Of a stretch of 25,849 nucleotides of DNA, positions 1-7,672 are shown piece by piece. The notes beneath the pieces were generated by a model. The model saw nothing but the letters and a program-made list of their open reading frames with translations. It searched no databases and was not told the DNA's origin. How positions within the stretch are numbered: position 1 is the stretch's first letter; each line of letters starts with the position of its first letter. Source of the stretch: an uncultured Bifidobacterium sp. (lineage in GTDB: Bacteria > Actinomycetota > Actinomycetes > Actinomycetales > Bifidobacteriaceae); contig CALEGL010000318.1 in assembly GCA_937876495.1 (NCBI GenBank), positions 1 to 25,849 on the forward strand. The letters run 5' to 3'. The position numbers and the translations under genes are program-made.

Positions 1-77
1 ACCTGGTAGGGGCGGGGGAAGTCCGGGGCGGCCGCGGAAGAGCACGAGTGTGAAGGGTGGCCGACGAAGAAGGAGTC

Positions 78-1190
78 CTAGTGGCGACGCGAGGGCACGA
101 TGGTGGTTCGGGAGAGGAAGGAGGGGCCGCTCAGGGGCCGCACATCGGCGGGGAACGGGCGGCTTGCCAGCCGGGTGTCGATGCCCTCGCTCGAGTGGCA
201 GACGTAGGAGATGAAACGGTAGGCCGCATTGGGCTTGCGGGAGGATTTGAGAATCGCCAGGGAGGATCCGCCCTCCTCGGCGTTCGTCGCCGACCCGTCC
301 TCGGTGGGCATCGTCGTCACCCTCCACAGCCCCGAGGTCCCCGTCACATCCGACAGGAGCAGCGAGGGAAGCCATGCTCCGGAGAAGATCGACGCCACCG
401 TCCCGTCGCCGACGGCCTTCTTCCATGAGTCCGACCATTCGGCGAGGTTCGTAGCGATGAGGCCGTCATCGATCATCTTCTGCCAGAAAGCGGCGAAGGA
501 CTTCGTCCCCCTATCCGTCGTCAGGGAGATGCTCACCGTCCTGCCATCCTTCGACGTGCGGAAGGGACGGCCTCCGGCAAGCCACACCATGGAGGTGAAG
601 AAGCTGGCGTCACCGGAATCAGCGGCGATGTACACACCTATCTTCTTGAGTTTCCTGGCGGCCTTGTAGTAGTCGTCCCAGGTGCGGATCTTCGTGGCGT
701 CGACCCCCGCGGCGTCGAACACGGACTTGTTGTAGAAGAAGGCCATGGGACCGGAATCGAGAGGCAACGCATACACATGGTCGTTGATGCTCACCGAGGA
801 CCACGTGCCGGGAGTATAGAAACCCGACATCCCCTGGGTCCGGTCGGTGACGTCCACCAGCTGGCCGCTGACGGCGTACTGAGGCAGCACGGAGTACTCG
901 AGCTGGACGACGTCCGGCGTGCCGTATCCGTTCTGGATGGCGGCGTTGAGCTTGTCATACCCGCTGGTCTCGGTGAGGTCGATGCGGATATCCGGGTTGG
1001 CCTTCTCGAACTTCGCGGCCAGCGAGGCCATGCTGGGCTCCCACGACCAGACGGACACCACCGTGCGGTCGTCCTGACGGCCACAGGCGGCCGAGCTCAG
1101 CATCATCGCGATGGCCAGGACCATGCCGGCGAGCCGCAGGGCGGGGAATCCCCATCGGTCCCGGAACCGCTTCGCATGCCGTCGTGCCAT
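78..1190 (-). CDS. Sugar-type ABC solute-binding lipoprotein, apparently truncated by an in-frame TAG
   Basis: Extracellular solute-binding protein of the family 1 (carbohydrate) type, expected to be lipid-anchored outside the membrane and to pass a sugar to an ABC permease. The 370-residue product has a basic N-terminus, a hydrophobic stretch and a lipobox-like SSAAC with Cys36 as the likely lipidated residue. Family-typical stretches include PDVVQLEYSVLPQY, YALPLDSGPMAFFYNK and the late YRFISYVCHSSEGIDTR. The ATG at 1190 has GGAAGG about 8 nt upstream. Relatives usually continue some 60-100 residues past this stop. After TAG (78-80) the same frame stays open to the window edge and reads DSFFVG, in the register where relatives have a (Y/F)FGG motif. 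I infer a nonsense-mutated pseudogene, or a sequencing error. No permease genes are visible; they could lie beyond the left edge. Confidence 0.8.
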   Translation of the reverse strand: MARRHAKRFRDRWGFPALRLAGMVLAIAMMLSSAACGRQDDRTVVSVWSWEPSMASLAAKFEKANPDIRIDLTETSGYDKLNAAIQNGYGTPDVVQLEYSVLPQYAVSGQLVDVTDRTQGMSGFYTPGTWSSVSINDHVYALPLDSGPMAFFYNKSVFDAAGVDATKIRTWDDYYKAARKLKKIGVYIAADSGDASFFTSMVWLAGGRPFRTSKDGRTVSISLTTDRGTKSFAAFWQKMIDDGLIATNLAEWSDSWKKAVGDGTVASIFSGAWLPSLLLSDVTGTSGLWRVTTMPTEDGSATNAEEGGSSLAILKSSRKPNAAYRFISYVCHSSEGIDTRLASRPFPADVRPLSGPSFLSRTTIVPSRRH

Positions 1191-1211
1191 CAGGACGTCC
1201 TTCCGTGGGTC

Positions 1212-1259
1212 CGGGATCCCGCCGCTCGATGCGCAAGAGCCGCCCGCCCTTCGAGTGTA
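1212..1259 (-). promoter_or_regulatory. Possible promoter and palindrome ahead of the solute-binding protein
   Basis: On the minus strand a TACACT hexamer (1259-1254) resembles an actinobacterial -10 box, about 65 nt before the ATG at 1190. No convincing -35 is seen. Between it and the start lies a perfect 10-bp palindrome CGGGATCCCG (1212-1221), which could be an operator half or chance in GC-rich DNA. Confidence 0.25.
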
Positions 1260-1314
1260 CGACGGACGCCGTGGAGGGCATCCTGACGTCGGGGCCTAGC
1301 TCCTTCGAGGCGAA

Positions 1315-2142
1315 TCATCCACCTATCGTCGCAACCAGCGGAATGCGGGAGACGAAGGTCATCCCCTCCCCCGTCGCCGGGTCGACGAACCGCAGGGACC
1401 TCGCCACCAGCTGCAGCGGGCTGCCGAAGTCGTCATACGCCCTGTCCAGAACACACGGGTACAGGTCGTCGTTGACGATGGGCAGCCCCAGCGAGTTCAT
1501 ATGGACGCGCAGCTGATGCGTCCTGCCCGTTCGCGGATGCAGCTCGTAACGTCGCAGACCGGGCACCACGGTCTCCCCGGCCTCGATGATCGTCTCGGCG
1601 TCGGGGTCGTCGTCCGTCTCGTACGCCTGCAGCACCCCGCGGGTCTTGACGATATGCGATCGCCGCAGAAGAGGGAAGGATGACGGCGGATTCATCGGGG
1701 CCGACACGCCGTGCAGCGGGCAGGCCGGCCCTTGGTCCGCCGCGAGGCATTCGTACGTCTTCTCCACCTGACGGTTCTGGAACAGCAGCTGATAGGCGCC
1801 CCGCCATGCGGGGTCTCGGACGAAGACCACGACCCCCGCCGTGGCTCGATCCAGACGGTGCGCCGGCGTGATGAGCGGGTCGTGATACGTCTCGCGCAGC
1901 CTTATCAGCGCCGTCTGGCGGTACCACATCCCCCTCGGCGTGGTGGCGAGGAAATGCGGCTTGTCGACGACGATGATGCGGGAGTCCTCATACAGGATGT
2001 CAAGGGAGAAGGGGATGTCGGGCTCCGAGGTGACGTAGCGGTGGGCCGCCGCCGCACGCCGACGAGCCACGGTGGGGACGCTGACGGTAATGTCAGGGCA
2101 GCGCAGCGGACGCGTCCCCGTGGCGGGATCCGTCTCGCCCAC
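1315..2142 (-). CDS. RluA-family RNA pseudouridine synthase
   Basis: Predicted to convert uridine to pseudouridine in rRNA or tRNA; the exact target cannot be told from sequence. The hallmark HRLDR is at about residues 95-99 with the catalytic Asp at 98, followed by TAGVVVFV. The upstream DKPHFLATTPRG and the later LHPRTGRTHQLRVHM are typical of the RluA group. The reading frame is open further upstream into glmS, but that part (Ser/Arg/Pro-rich) is a glmS shadow. I chose the GTG at 2142, the first usable start after the glmS stop at 2159, giving 275 residues. The ribosome site is weak and a later start such as the GTG at 2070 is possible. The gene follows glmS by 16 nt, so co-transcription is likely. 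Confidence 0.85.
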   Translation of the reverse strand: MGETDPATGTRPLRCPDITVSVPTVARRRAAAAHRYVTSEPDIPFSLDILYEDSRIIVVDKPHFLATTPRGMWYRQTALIRLRETYHDPLITPAHRLDRATAGVVVFVRDPAWRGAYQLLFQNRQVEKTYECLAADQGPACPLHGVSAPMNPPSSFPLLRRSHIVKTRGVLQAYETDDDPDAETIIEAGETVVPGLRRYELHPRTGRTHQLRVHMNSLGLPIVNDDLYPCVLDRAYDDFGSPLQLVARSLRFVDPATGEGMTFVSRIPLVATIGG

Positions 2143-2158
2143 GTCCCGTGGACGCCTG

Positions 2159-4048
2159 CTACTCGACGGTGACGGACTTGGCGAGATTGCGCGGCTTGTC
2201 GACATCGTATCCCTTGAGGTTCGCCATATCCATGGCGAACAGCTGCAGCGGGACCACGTCCACGAGAGGGCTGAGCAGCGTGCTGCACACGGGGCGCCAG
2301 AACACGGCATCGGCGTACCGTTCGGCGTCCGGATCGCCCTCCTCGGCGACGACGACGGTGTAGGCGCCCCGCGCCTTGACCTCCTCGATGCCGGAGATGA
2401 CCTTGTTGTGAAGCACCGCCCGCCCGCGCGAGGACGGGACGATGACGACGACCGGCTCGCCTTCGTCGACCAGGGCTATGGGGCCATGCTTGAGCTCGCC
2501 GGCGGCGAAGCCCTCCGTGAAGGTGTAGGCGATCTCCTTGAGCTTCAGCGCCCCCTCCAGCGCCACGGGATAGCCGACATGGCGTCCGAGGAAGAGGAAG
2601 GACTTCGCGTTGACGAGATGTTCGGCGGTGCGTTCGACGGTGTCGGTCTGGGTGTCGAGCACCCACTGGATCTTGCGGGGCATGGCGCGCAGCTGCTGGA
2701 CGATCTGATGGATTTCGTCGCGGAACATCGTGCCCTTGATCTGCGCGAAGTACAGGCCGAGCAGATAGGCGGCGACGATCTGCGCCACGAAGGCCTTGGT
2801 GGAGGCCACGGCGATCTCCGGTCCGGCATGCGTGTACAGCACGGCGTCGGACTCCCGGGGAATCGACGAGCCCTGGGTGTTGCAGATGGCCAGCACGCGC
2901 GAGCCCTGCTCCCTGGCGTGCCGGATGGCCATGAGGGTGTCCATGGTCTCGCCGGACTGCGAGATGGCGACGACCAGGGTGCGCGGGGTGAGGATGGGGT
3001 CGCGGTAGCGGAACTCGTGGGCGAGCTCCACCTCGACGGGGATGCGGACCCAGTGCTCGATGGCGTAGCGGGCGACGAGACCGGCGTAGCTGGCGGTGCC
3101 GCAGGCGACGACGATGATGCGGTCGACGGATCTGAGGATCTCCGGCTCGATATGCACCTCATCAAGCACGATGTCGCCTTTGGTGTCGAAGCGCCCCAGC
3201 AGGGTGTTGGCCACGGCCTCGGGGTCCTCGTGGATCTCCTTGTCCATGAAGGAGGGCCAGCCGCCCTTCTCCGCCGCCGAGGCGTCCCAGTCCACGGTGA
3301 AGCGGCGGTCGTCCATCACGGGGTTGCCGTCGAAGTCGGTGACGACCACGCTGGAGCCGCTGATGCACACGGCCTGGTCCTGTCCGAGCTCCAGAGCGTG
3401 CTTCGTGTAGGCGACGAAGGCGGCGACGTCGGAGCCGAGGAAGTTCTCGCCCTCCCCCAGGCCGACCACCAGCGGGGAGTCATGGCGTGCGCCGACGACG
3501 ATGTCCGGCTGTCGCACGTCAACGGCGAGGATGGTGAAGGCCCCGGACAGCATCCGCGCCAGACGCCTCAGCGCTTCGAACAGGTCGGGACGGCCAGTGT
3601 CATGGATGACCTGGTTGGCGATCTTGCCCAGCAGCTTGGCGGCCACCTCGGTGTCGGTTCCGGAGGAGAAGGCATAGCCCTCGGTCTGCAGATCGAACTT
3701 CAACGCATTGGCGTTCTCGATGATGCCGTTGTGGATGATGGCGATGCAGCCGTCGGCGCTCACATGCGGGTGCGCGTTGACGTCGTTGGGGGCTCCGTTG
3801 GTCGCCCAGCGGGTATGACCGATGCCCACCGTGGCGTCGGGAAGGGGATGGACGGCAAGCTCCGACTCCAGCCTGTCGAGACGACCCGCCTTCTTGCGCA
3901 CCGCGACCTGCTCCATGCCGGGCGCCGCCAGGGCCACGCCGGCCGAATCATATCCCCGGTACTCCAGACGCCTCAGACCCTGCATGCATACCTCAAGAGG
4001 CTTGCCGCAGGCGGTTCCCGTCCCGGCGTATCCCACGATTCCGCACAT
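2159..4048 (-). CDS. glmS: Glutamine--fructose-6-phosphate aminotransferase (isomerizing)
   Basis: Makes glucosamine-6-phosphate from fructose-6-phosphate and glutamine, the first step to UDP-GlcNAc for peptidoglycan. The 629-residue protein starts MCGIVGYAG, so Cys2 becomes the N-terminal nucleophile after Met removal. The class II glutaminase domain occupies about the first 230 residues (RLEYRGYDSAG, HTRWATNG). Two SIS sugar-isomerase domains follow (VACGTASYAG, SQSGETMDTL; then EGALKLKEIAYT, ELKHGPIAL), and the protein ends in the conserved PRNLAKSVTVE. An in-frame ATG at 4096 would add 16 residues before the Cys and destroy the N-terminal nucleophile, so it is rejected. There is no strong Shine-Dalgarno; a TACACT hexamer sits 8 nt before the ATG. 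A hairpin separates it from the transporter operon upstream. Confidence 0.97.
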   Translation of the reverse strand: MCGIVGYAGTGTACGKPLEVCMQGLRRLEYRGYDSAGVALAAPGMEQVAVRKKAGRLDRLESELAVHPLPDATVGIGHTRWATNGAPNDVNAHPHVSADGCIAIIHNGIIENANALKFDLQTEGYAFSSGTDTEVAAKLLGKIANQVIHDTGRPDLFEALRRLARMLSGAFTILAVDVRQPDIVVGARHDSPLVVGLGEGENFLGSDVAAFVAYTKHALELGQDQAVCISGSSVVVTDFDGNPVMDDRRFTVDWDASAAEKGGWPSFMDKEIHEDPEAVANTLLGRFDTKGDIVLDEVHIEPEILRSVDRIIVVACGTASYAGLVARYAIEHWVRIPVEVELAHEFRYRDPILTPRTLVVAISQSGETMDTLMAIRHAREQGSRVLAICNTQGSSIPRESDAVLYTHAGPEIAVASTKAFVAQIVAAYLLGLYFAQIKGTMFRDEIHQIVQQLRAMPRKIQWVLDTQTDTVERTAEHLVNAKSFLFLGRHVGYPVALEGALKLKEIAYTFTEGFAAGELKHGPIALVDEGEPVVVIVPSSRGRAVLHNKVISGIEEVKARGAYTVVVAEEGDPDAERYADAVFWRPVCSTLLSPLVDVVPLQLFAMDMANLKGYDVDKPRNLAKSVTVE

Positions 4049-4056
4049 GGCCACCC

Positions 4057-4062
4057 AGTGTA
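4057..4062 (-). promoter_or_regulatory. Candidate -10 box for a near-leaderless glmS transcript
   Basis: The minus strand reads TACACT, then 8 nt, then the glmS ATG. It matches TAnnnT, and a transcript beginning about 7 nt after it would have almost no leader. At 17-bp spacing the -35 position reads CCGTTG, which is poor. Confidence 0.35.
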
Positions 4063-4119
4063 TGCGACGCGTGTTGCGCCAACGGCTCAGGCCCACCGAC
4101 CTTTACACGACCCGCGAAA

Positions 4120-4150
4120 GCCGTGAAGAGAGGGCACGCGGTCTCACGGC
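4120..4150 (-). terminator. Probable terminator after the amino acid transporter operon
   Basis: A perfect 7-bp inverted repeat, GCCGTGA (minus 4150-4144) and TCACGGC (4126-4120), has a 17-nt loop and is followed on the minus strand by TTTC. It lies 16 nt after the ATPase stop and before glmS. Confidence 0.45.
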
Positions 4151-4165
4151 ATGGCGGCGGATGGA

Positions 4166-5008
4166 CTAGAGCACGTGATGGAGGAAGTCCCGGAACCGCG
4201 GCTCGCTCGGCGAGTCGATGATCTCCGGACCGCCATGCTCGACGACGACCCCACCGTCCATGAACACCACCTGGTCGGCGACCTCACGGGCGAAGCCGAT
4301 CTCATGGGTGACGACGATCATCGTCATCCCGCCCTTCGCAAGGGACCGCATGACGCCGAGCACCTCGCCGACGAGTTCGGGGTCCAGGGCCGAGGTGGGC
4401 TCGTCGAAGAGCATGATCTCCGGCTTCATCGCCAGGGCACGGGCGATGGCCACACGCTGCTGCTGGCCGCCGGACAGCTGCATGGGGTAGTAGTCGAGAC
4501 GGTCCGCGAGCCCCACGCGGCGGAGCTCCTCGACGGCGAGCTCCCGGGCCGCCGACCTCGACTGGTGCAGGACGTGGACCGGAGCCTCCATGACGTTCTC
4601 GATGGCCGTCTTGTGAGGGAAGAGGTTGAAGCGCTGGAACACCATGCCGAGCTTCGCCCTCTGCCGGGCCACCTCGCGCTCGTCAAGGGTCTGGAGCATG
4701 TCCCGGCCATGCCGCGTGATGTGCTTGTAGCCGATGAGCTCTCCGTCGACCTCGATGCTTCCCGCCGTCAGGGTCTCGAGCTGGTTGATCAGTCGCAGGA
4801 ACGTCGACTTTCCGGATCCGGAGGGTCCGAGGATCACCGTCACCGTCCCTGGCATGACGGTCATGTCGATGCCTTTGAGGACATGCAGGGAGCCGAAGGC
4901 CTTGTGCACGCCCCTGGCCTTCACCGCGGGGACCGTGGCCCCGCCCGCGGACGGGAGGGGTTCGCGACCGGTCTGCGGATGCCCCGTCATGCAATCGCCT
5001 GTCATCAT
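4166..5008 (-). CDS. Polar amino acid (glutamine-type) ABC transporter ATP-binding protein
   Basis: ATPase subunit that powers amino acid import with the permease and binding protein encoded just upstream. The motifs are in order: Walker [10 protein letters not shown] (about residues 61-69), Q-loop FQRFNLFPH, signature LSGGQQQR, Walker [13 protein letters not shown] and the switch His in VVTHE. These match the GlnQ/HisP subfamily. The frame opens with a GTG at 5026 that overlaps the permease stop, but GAAGGCGG lies about 7 nt before the ATG at 5008, so I use that start (280 residues; the ATG at 5005 is also possible). About 28 residues without similarity to the domain precede it. The substrate is inferred from the family, and glutamine versus glutamate cannot be settled. 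Confidence 0.93.
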   Translation of the reverse strand: MMTGDCMTGHPQTGREPLPSAGGATVPAVKARGVHKAFGSLHVLKGIDMTVMPGTVTVILGPSGSGKSTFLRLINQLETLTAGSIEVDGELIGYKHITRHGRDMLQTLDEREVARQRAKLGMVFQRFNLFPHKTAIENVMEAPVHVLHQSRSAARELAVEELRRVGLADRLDYYPMQLSGGQQQRVAIARALAMKPEIMLFDEPTSALDPELVGEVLGVMRSLAKGGMTMIVVTHEIGFAREVADQVVFMDGGVVVEHGGPEIIDSPSEPRFRDFLHHVL

Positions 5009-5025
5009 GTCGTGTCCGCCTTCCA

Positions 5026-6021
5026 CTACGCGTTCAGTCCGACGAAGGCGGCCTGGTTGGTCTTCTCCGTGTCGTCATGAGGCTCGCCCTCGGTCTTTCC
5101 CGGAAGGGGGGTCTTCTTCCCTCGGGGGCCGATCGGCCGGGCGTCGAAGCCCCTACCGAAATGGCGTTCGAGGTAGGACTGGCCGATCATGAGGATCGTG
5201 GTGATGATCAGATACCAGATGCAGGCCACGATGAGCAGGGGGATGGGCTTGTAGATCCTGTTGGCGATGGCGTTGGTGGCGAACTGCAGCTCCAGGCTGA
5301 AGGGCACGGCCATGACGAGGGATGTGGTCTTGAGCATGCCGATGGTCTCGTTGCCCGTCGGCGGCACGATGATGCGCATGGCCTGTGGCAGGATGATGCG
5401 TCGCATGATGAGGGAGCGCCTCATGCCCAGCGCCTTGGCGGCCTCCGCCTGCCCGGGGTCGACGGCCTCGAGGCCTGCCCGGACGATCTCCGCGAGGTAG
5501 GCGGCCTCGTTGAGCGCAAGGCCGATCACGGCCGCAAGGAACCCCGGCTGCACCACGTTGTTGAGCGTGTCGGTGTCCAATGACCAGAACTGCACGGAGG
5601 TGAAAGGGATTCCCAGCACGAAGCTCGGCACAAGCACGGCGAACAATCCCCAGAAGATGAGCTGTGTATACACGGGGGTGCCGCGGAAGAACCAGATGTA
5701 GAACCAGCTGACGCCACGGAGCACCGGGTTGATGGACTTGCGCATGACGGCCAGAAGGACGGCGAGGATGATGGCGATGAGCATGGACGCCACCGTGAGC
5801 ACCAGCGTCCAGCCGATGCCGGCGATGACGTTCTCGTTGAAGAGGTACTTCCATACGGTCGGCCAGTCGAGACGCTGGTTCGTGACCATGCCCTGGATGA
5901 GCATGAGAGCCAGCAGGGCGACGATCACCCCGGCGATGACCGATCCGGGACGCCGTACGGGAAGCGCCTGTATCCGTCCCGGGATGTCCTCGTCGGGTGC
6001 GTCGTCATGCCTTCGGGCCAT
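5026..6021 (-). CDS. Polar amino acid ABC transporter permease
   Basis: Inner-membrane channel subunit of a His/Glu/Gln/Arg-type importer, 331 residues. A cytoplasmic N-terminus ([16 protein letters not shown]) precedes a first membrane span around residues 28-45. A core of several spans follows, and the family-typical [15 protein letters not shown] and the cytoplasmic loop [29 protein letters not shown] are clear; the latter is the EAA loop that contacts the ATPase. The tail of about 45 residues is charged. The ATG at 6021 is preceded by GGAGGAAGG. An upstream in-frame GTG at 6048 lies 5' of that ribosome site and is less likely. The gene lies 89 nt after the binding protein and its stop precedes the ATPase start by 17 nt. 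Confidence 0.93.
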   Translation of the reverse strand: MARRHDDAPDEDIPGRIQALPVRRPGSVIAGVIVALLALMLIQGMVTNQRLDWPTVWKYLFNENVIAGIGWTLVLTVASMLIAIILAVLLAVMRKSINPVLRGVSWFYIWFFRGTPVYTQLIFWGLFAVLVPSFVLGIPFTSVQFWSLDTDTLNNVVQPGFLAAVIGLALNEAAYLAEIVRAGLEAVDPGQAEAAKALGMRRSLIMRRIILPQAMRIIVPPTGNETIGMLKTTSLVMAVPFSLELQFATNAIANRIYKPIPLLIVACIWYLIITTILMIGQSYLERHFGRGFDARPIGPRGKKTPLPGKTEGEPHDDTEKTNQAAFVGLNA

Positions 6022-6068
6022 GTCCTGCCGCCTTCCTCCGTGAATCACCTATGCCCTGCGACGGACGC

Positions 6069-6107
6069 GTCGGCGGCGCCGCTCTGCTTGGAGCTGGCGC
6101 AGCCGAC
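6069..6107 (-). terminator. Intercistronic hairpin after the amino acid binding-protein gene
   Basis: Arms at 6069-6080 and 6096-6107 pair as 6 bp, a 2x2 internal loop and 4 bp (GTCGGC/GCCGAC outside, CGCC/GGCG inside) around a 15-nt loop. It starts 4 nt after the binding-protein stop and precedes the permease. By analogy with other importers it could protect the 3' end of the upstream message or partly terminate it, giving more binding protein than permease. That role is inferred. Confidence 0.5.
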
Positions 6108-6110
6108 GTC

Positions 6111-7043
6111 TCAGTCGTCGACGGACGGGTTAATCTCCGCCGTGTCGATGGCTCCCGAGGATACTCCCCAGGTGTCGAGGATCTTCTTGTACGTTCCGTC
6201 GTCGATGAGCTTCTGCAGGGCCTTCTGGACGGCCTTGGCGGTGGCGCTGTCGCCCTTCTTGATGGCCACCGCCTCCGGTGCCACGCCGGTCTCGTCGCCA
6301 AGCGCCTCAAGCTCATCGCCTGTCTGCTTGATCGCGTAGCCCGCGACGGGCGAATCGGCGTAGAACACCGCGGCCTTGCCGGTGGCCACGGCCGTGGTCA
6401 CATCCGTCTGCATCTTGTAGGACTGGATGGTGATGGCGGACTTCCCTGCCTTCTTGCAGGCCTTGGTATCGGCGTTGACCTCCTCCTCCTGGGTGGTGCC
6501 GGTCTGGACGGCGACGGTCACGCCGCACAGATCGGAGGTGTCCACCTTCTTGGGATTGCCCTTCTTGACGACGAAGGTCGATCCGGCCTTGAAGTAGGTG
6601 ACGAAGTCGACGGCCTCCATGCGGTCCTTGGTGACGGTGAAGGAGGAAATGCCGATGTCGTATTTGCTGCCCACGGACGGCAGAATCGAATCGAACGTCG
6701 AGGAGACGGTCTTCGCCTTGAGTCCGAAGACCGCCGCCAGCGCCTTGGTCAGGTCGACGTCATAGCCGACGGGCGTCTTGCCGTCGTCGGCGAGGAATTC
6801 GGCCGGTGCGTAGGAGGTGTCTGTGCCGACGGTCAGGGTGCCGTCCTTGGTGACAGAGGACGGAAGGAGCGCGGCGATGGAGGCGTCCTTCTTCACCGAG
6901 CTGGTATCGAATCCCTGCGTCGTGGACGAGGAGCCCGCGGAGCTCGACGAGCTCGAATCGCTGGTGCCACAGGCAGCCATGGACACAAGCATCGCCGATC
7001 CGGCGACGATCGCCGCTGCCGCCCGCAAAGGAGTGAACGTCAT
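6111..7043 (-). CDS. Polar amino acid (glutamine-type) ABC transporter substrate-binding lipoprotein
   Basis: Family 3 solute-binding protein that captures an amino acid outside the cell and delivers it to the permease. The 310-residue precursor has a hydrophobic signal and lipobox SMAAC with Cys25, then a Ser/Thr-rich tether (about residues 27-43). The binding domain shows TLTVGTDTSYAPAEF, GYDVDLTKALA, DIGISSFTVTKDRMEAVDF, VQTGTTQEE and FYADSPVAGYAI. I start at the ATG at 7043, which has GAAAGG upstream and places the signal peptide correctly; the frame is open to 7121 but that part is not signal-like. It is the first gene of the operon with permease and ATPase. The family fits glutamine, glutamate or another polar amino acid; the substrate is unproven. 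Confidence 0.93.
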   Translation of the reverse strand: MTFTPLRAAAAIVAGSAMLVSMAACGTSDSSSSSSAGSSSTTQGFDTSSVKKDASIAALLPSSVTKDGTLTVGTDTSYAPAEFLADDGKTPVGYDVDLTKALAAVFGLKAKTVSSTFDSILPSVGSKYDIGISSFTVTKDRMEAVDFVTYFKAGSTFVVKKGNPKKVDTSDLCGVTVAVQTGTTQEEEVNADTKACKKAGKSAITIQSYKMQTDVTTAVATGKAAVFYADSPVAGYAIKQTGDELEALGDETGVAPEAVAIKKGDSATAKAVQKALQKLIDDGTYKKILDTWGVSSGAIDTAEINPSVDD

Positions 7044-7088
7044 GATGGACCTTTCTTCTCTCTCACCGGGCCGACGACCAATCGCGCC

Positions 7089-7107
7089 GTCCCGTGTACT
7101 CCGGGAC
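7089..7107 (-). promoter_or_regulatory. Small inverted repeat in the leader of the binding-protein gene
   Basis: GTCCCG (7089-7094) and CGGGAC (7102-7107) form a 6-bp stem with a 7-nt loop, 46 nt before the ATG at 7043. It could be an operator or leader hairpin, or chance. Confidence 0.25.
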
Positions 7108-7162
7108 ACTAGGGACGCCATGCTACGACCAGGTAACCGGCGTCCACAGTGCGGTCATCGGC

Positions 7163-7645
7163 TCAGGATGCGGATTCCAGGTTCCTTGCACGCATCGCTC
7201 GCTGCGCCTCCCTGAGATCCTGCCTTTCACGAAGCGCCTGGCGTTTGTCGTATTCGCGGCGTCCGCGGGCGACGGCGATCTGCGCCTTCACCCGTCCGTC
7301 CTTGAAATACAGGCTCAGGGGGATGATGGCGATGCCTTTGGCCTCGGCCTGGCGTGACAGCCGTTCGATCTGGATGCGATGGAGCAGCAGCTTGCGCTTG
7401 CGCTTGGGGGCGTGGTTGTTCCATGTGCCGTTGAGATACTCGGGGATGGTGGCCCCTTCGAGCCACATCTCTCCCCGACGGTCGATGGAGACGAAGGATT
7501 CGGCCAGGGAGGCATGCCCTTCGCGCAGTGACTTGACCTCCGTCCCGGTCAAGGCGATGCCGGCCTCGAGCCGGTCGAGGATGTCATAGTCGTGGCGCGC
7601 CCGGCGGTTCTGGGCGATCATCGCCGTGCCCTTCTCTCTCGACAT
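7163..7645 (-). CDS. smpB: SsrA (tmRNA)-binding protein
   Basis: SmpB binds tmRNA and brings it to ribosomes stalled without a stop codon. The 160-residue protein shows the family pattern: EKGTAMIAQNRRARHDYDI, then GIALTGTEVKSLREG, SFVSIDRRGEMWLEGATIPEY, HAPKRKRKLLLH and YFKDGRVKAQIAVARGRREYDKRQ, with a basic tail that helps place tmRNA. The ATG at 7645 gives the normal N-terminus; AAGGAAGG lies about 11 nt upstream. It is the last gene of the prfB-ftsE-ftsX-CHAP-smpB run, 27 nt after the CHAP stop. The tmRNA gene itself is not in the window. No clear terminator is seen in the 119 nt before the transporter operon. Confidence 0.97.
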   Translation of the reverse strand: MSREKGTAMIAQNRRARHDYDILDRLEAGIALTGTEVKSLREGHASLAESFVSIDRRGEMWLEGATIPEYLNGTWNNHAPKRKRKLLLHRIQIERLSRQAEAKGIAIIPLSLYFKDGRVKAQIAVARGRREYDKRQALRERQDLREAQRAMRARNLESAS

Positions 7646-7672
7646 CCCGTATATGCCTTCCTTGGTGTGCTC

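Noticed and set aside
2072..4126. 684-codon open frame on the plus strand
   Set aside because: Antisense to glmS, which has full motifs. The product is a Gly/Asp/Val/His-rich shadow typical of GC-rich codon bias.
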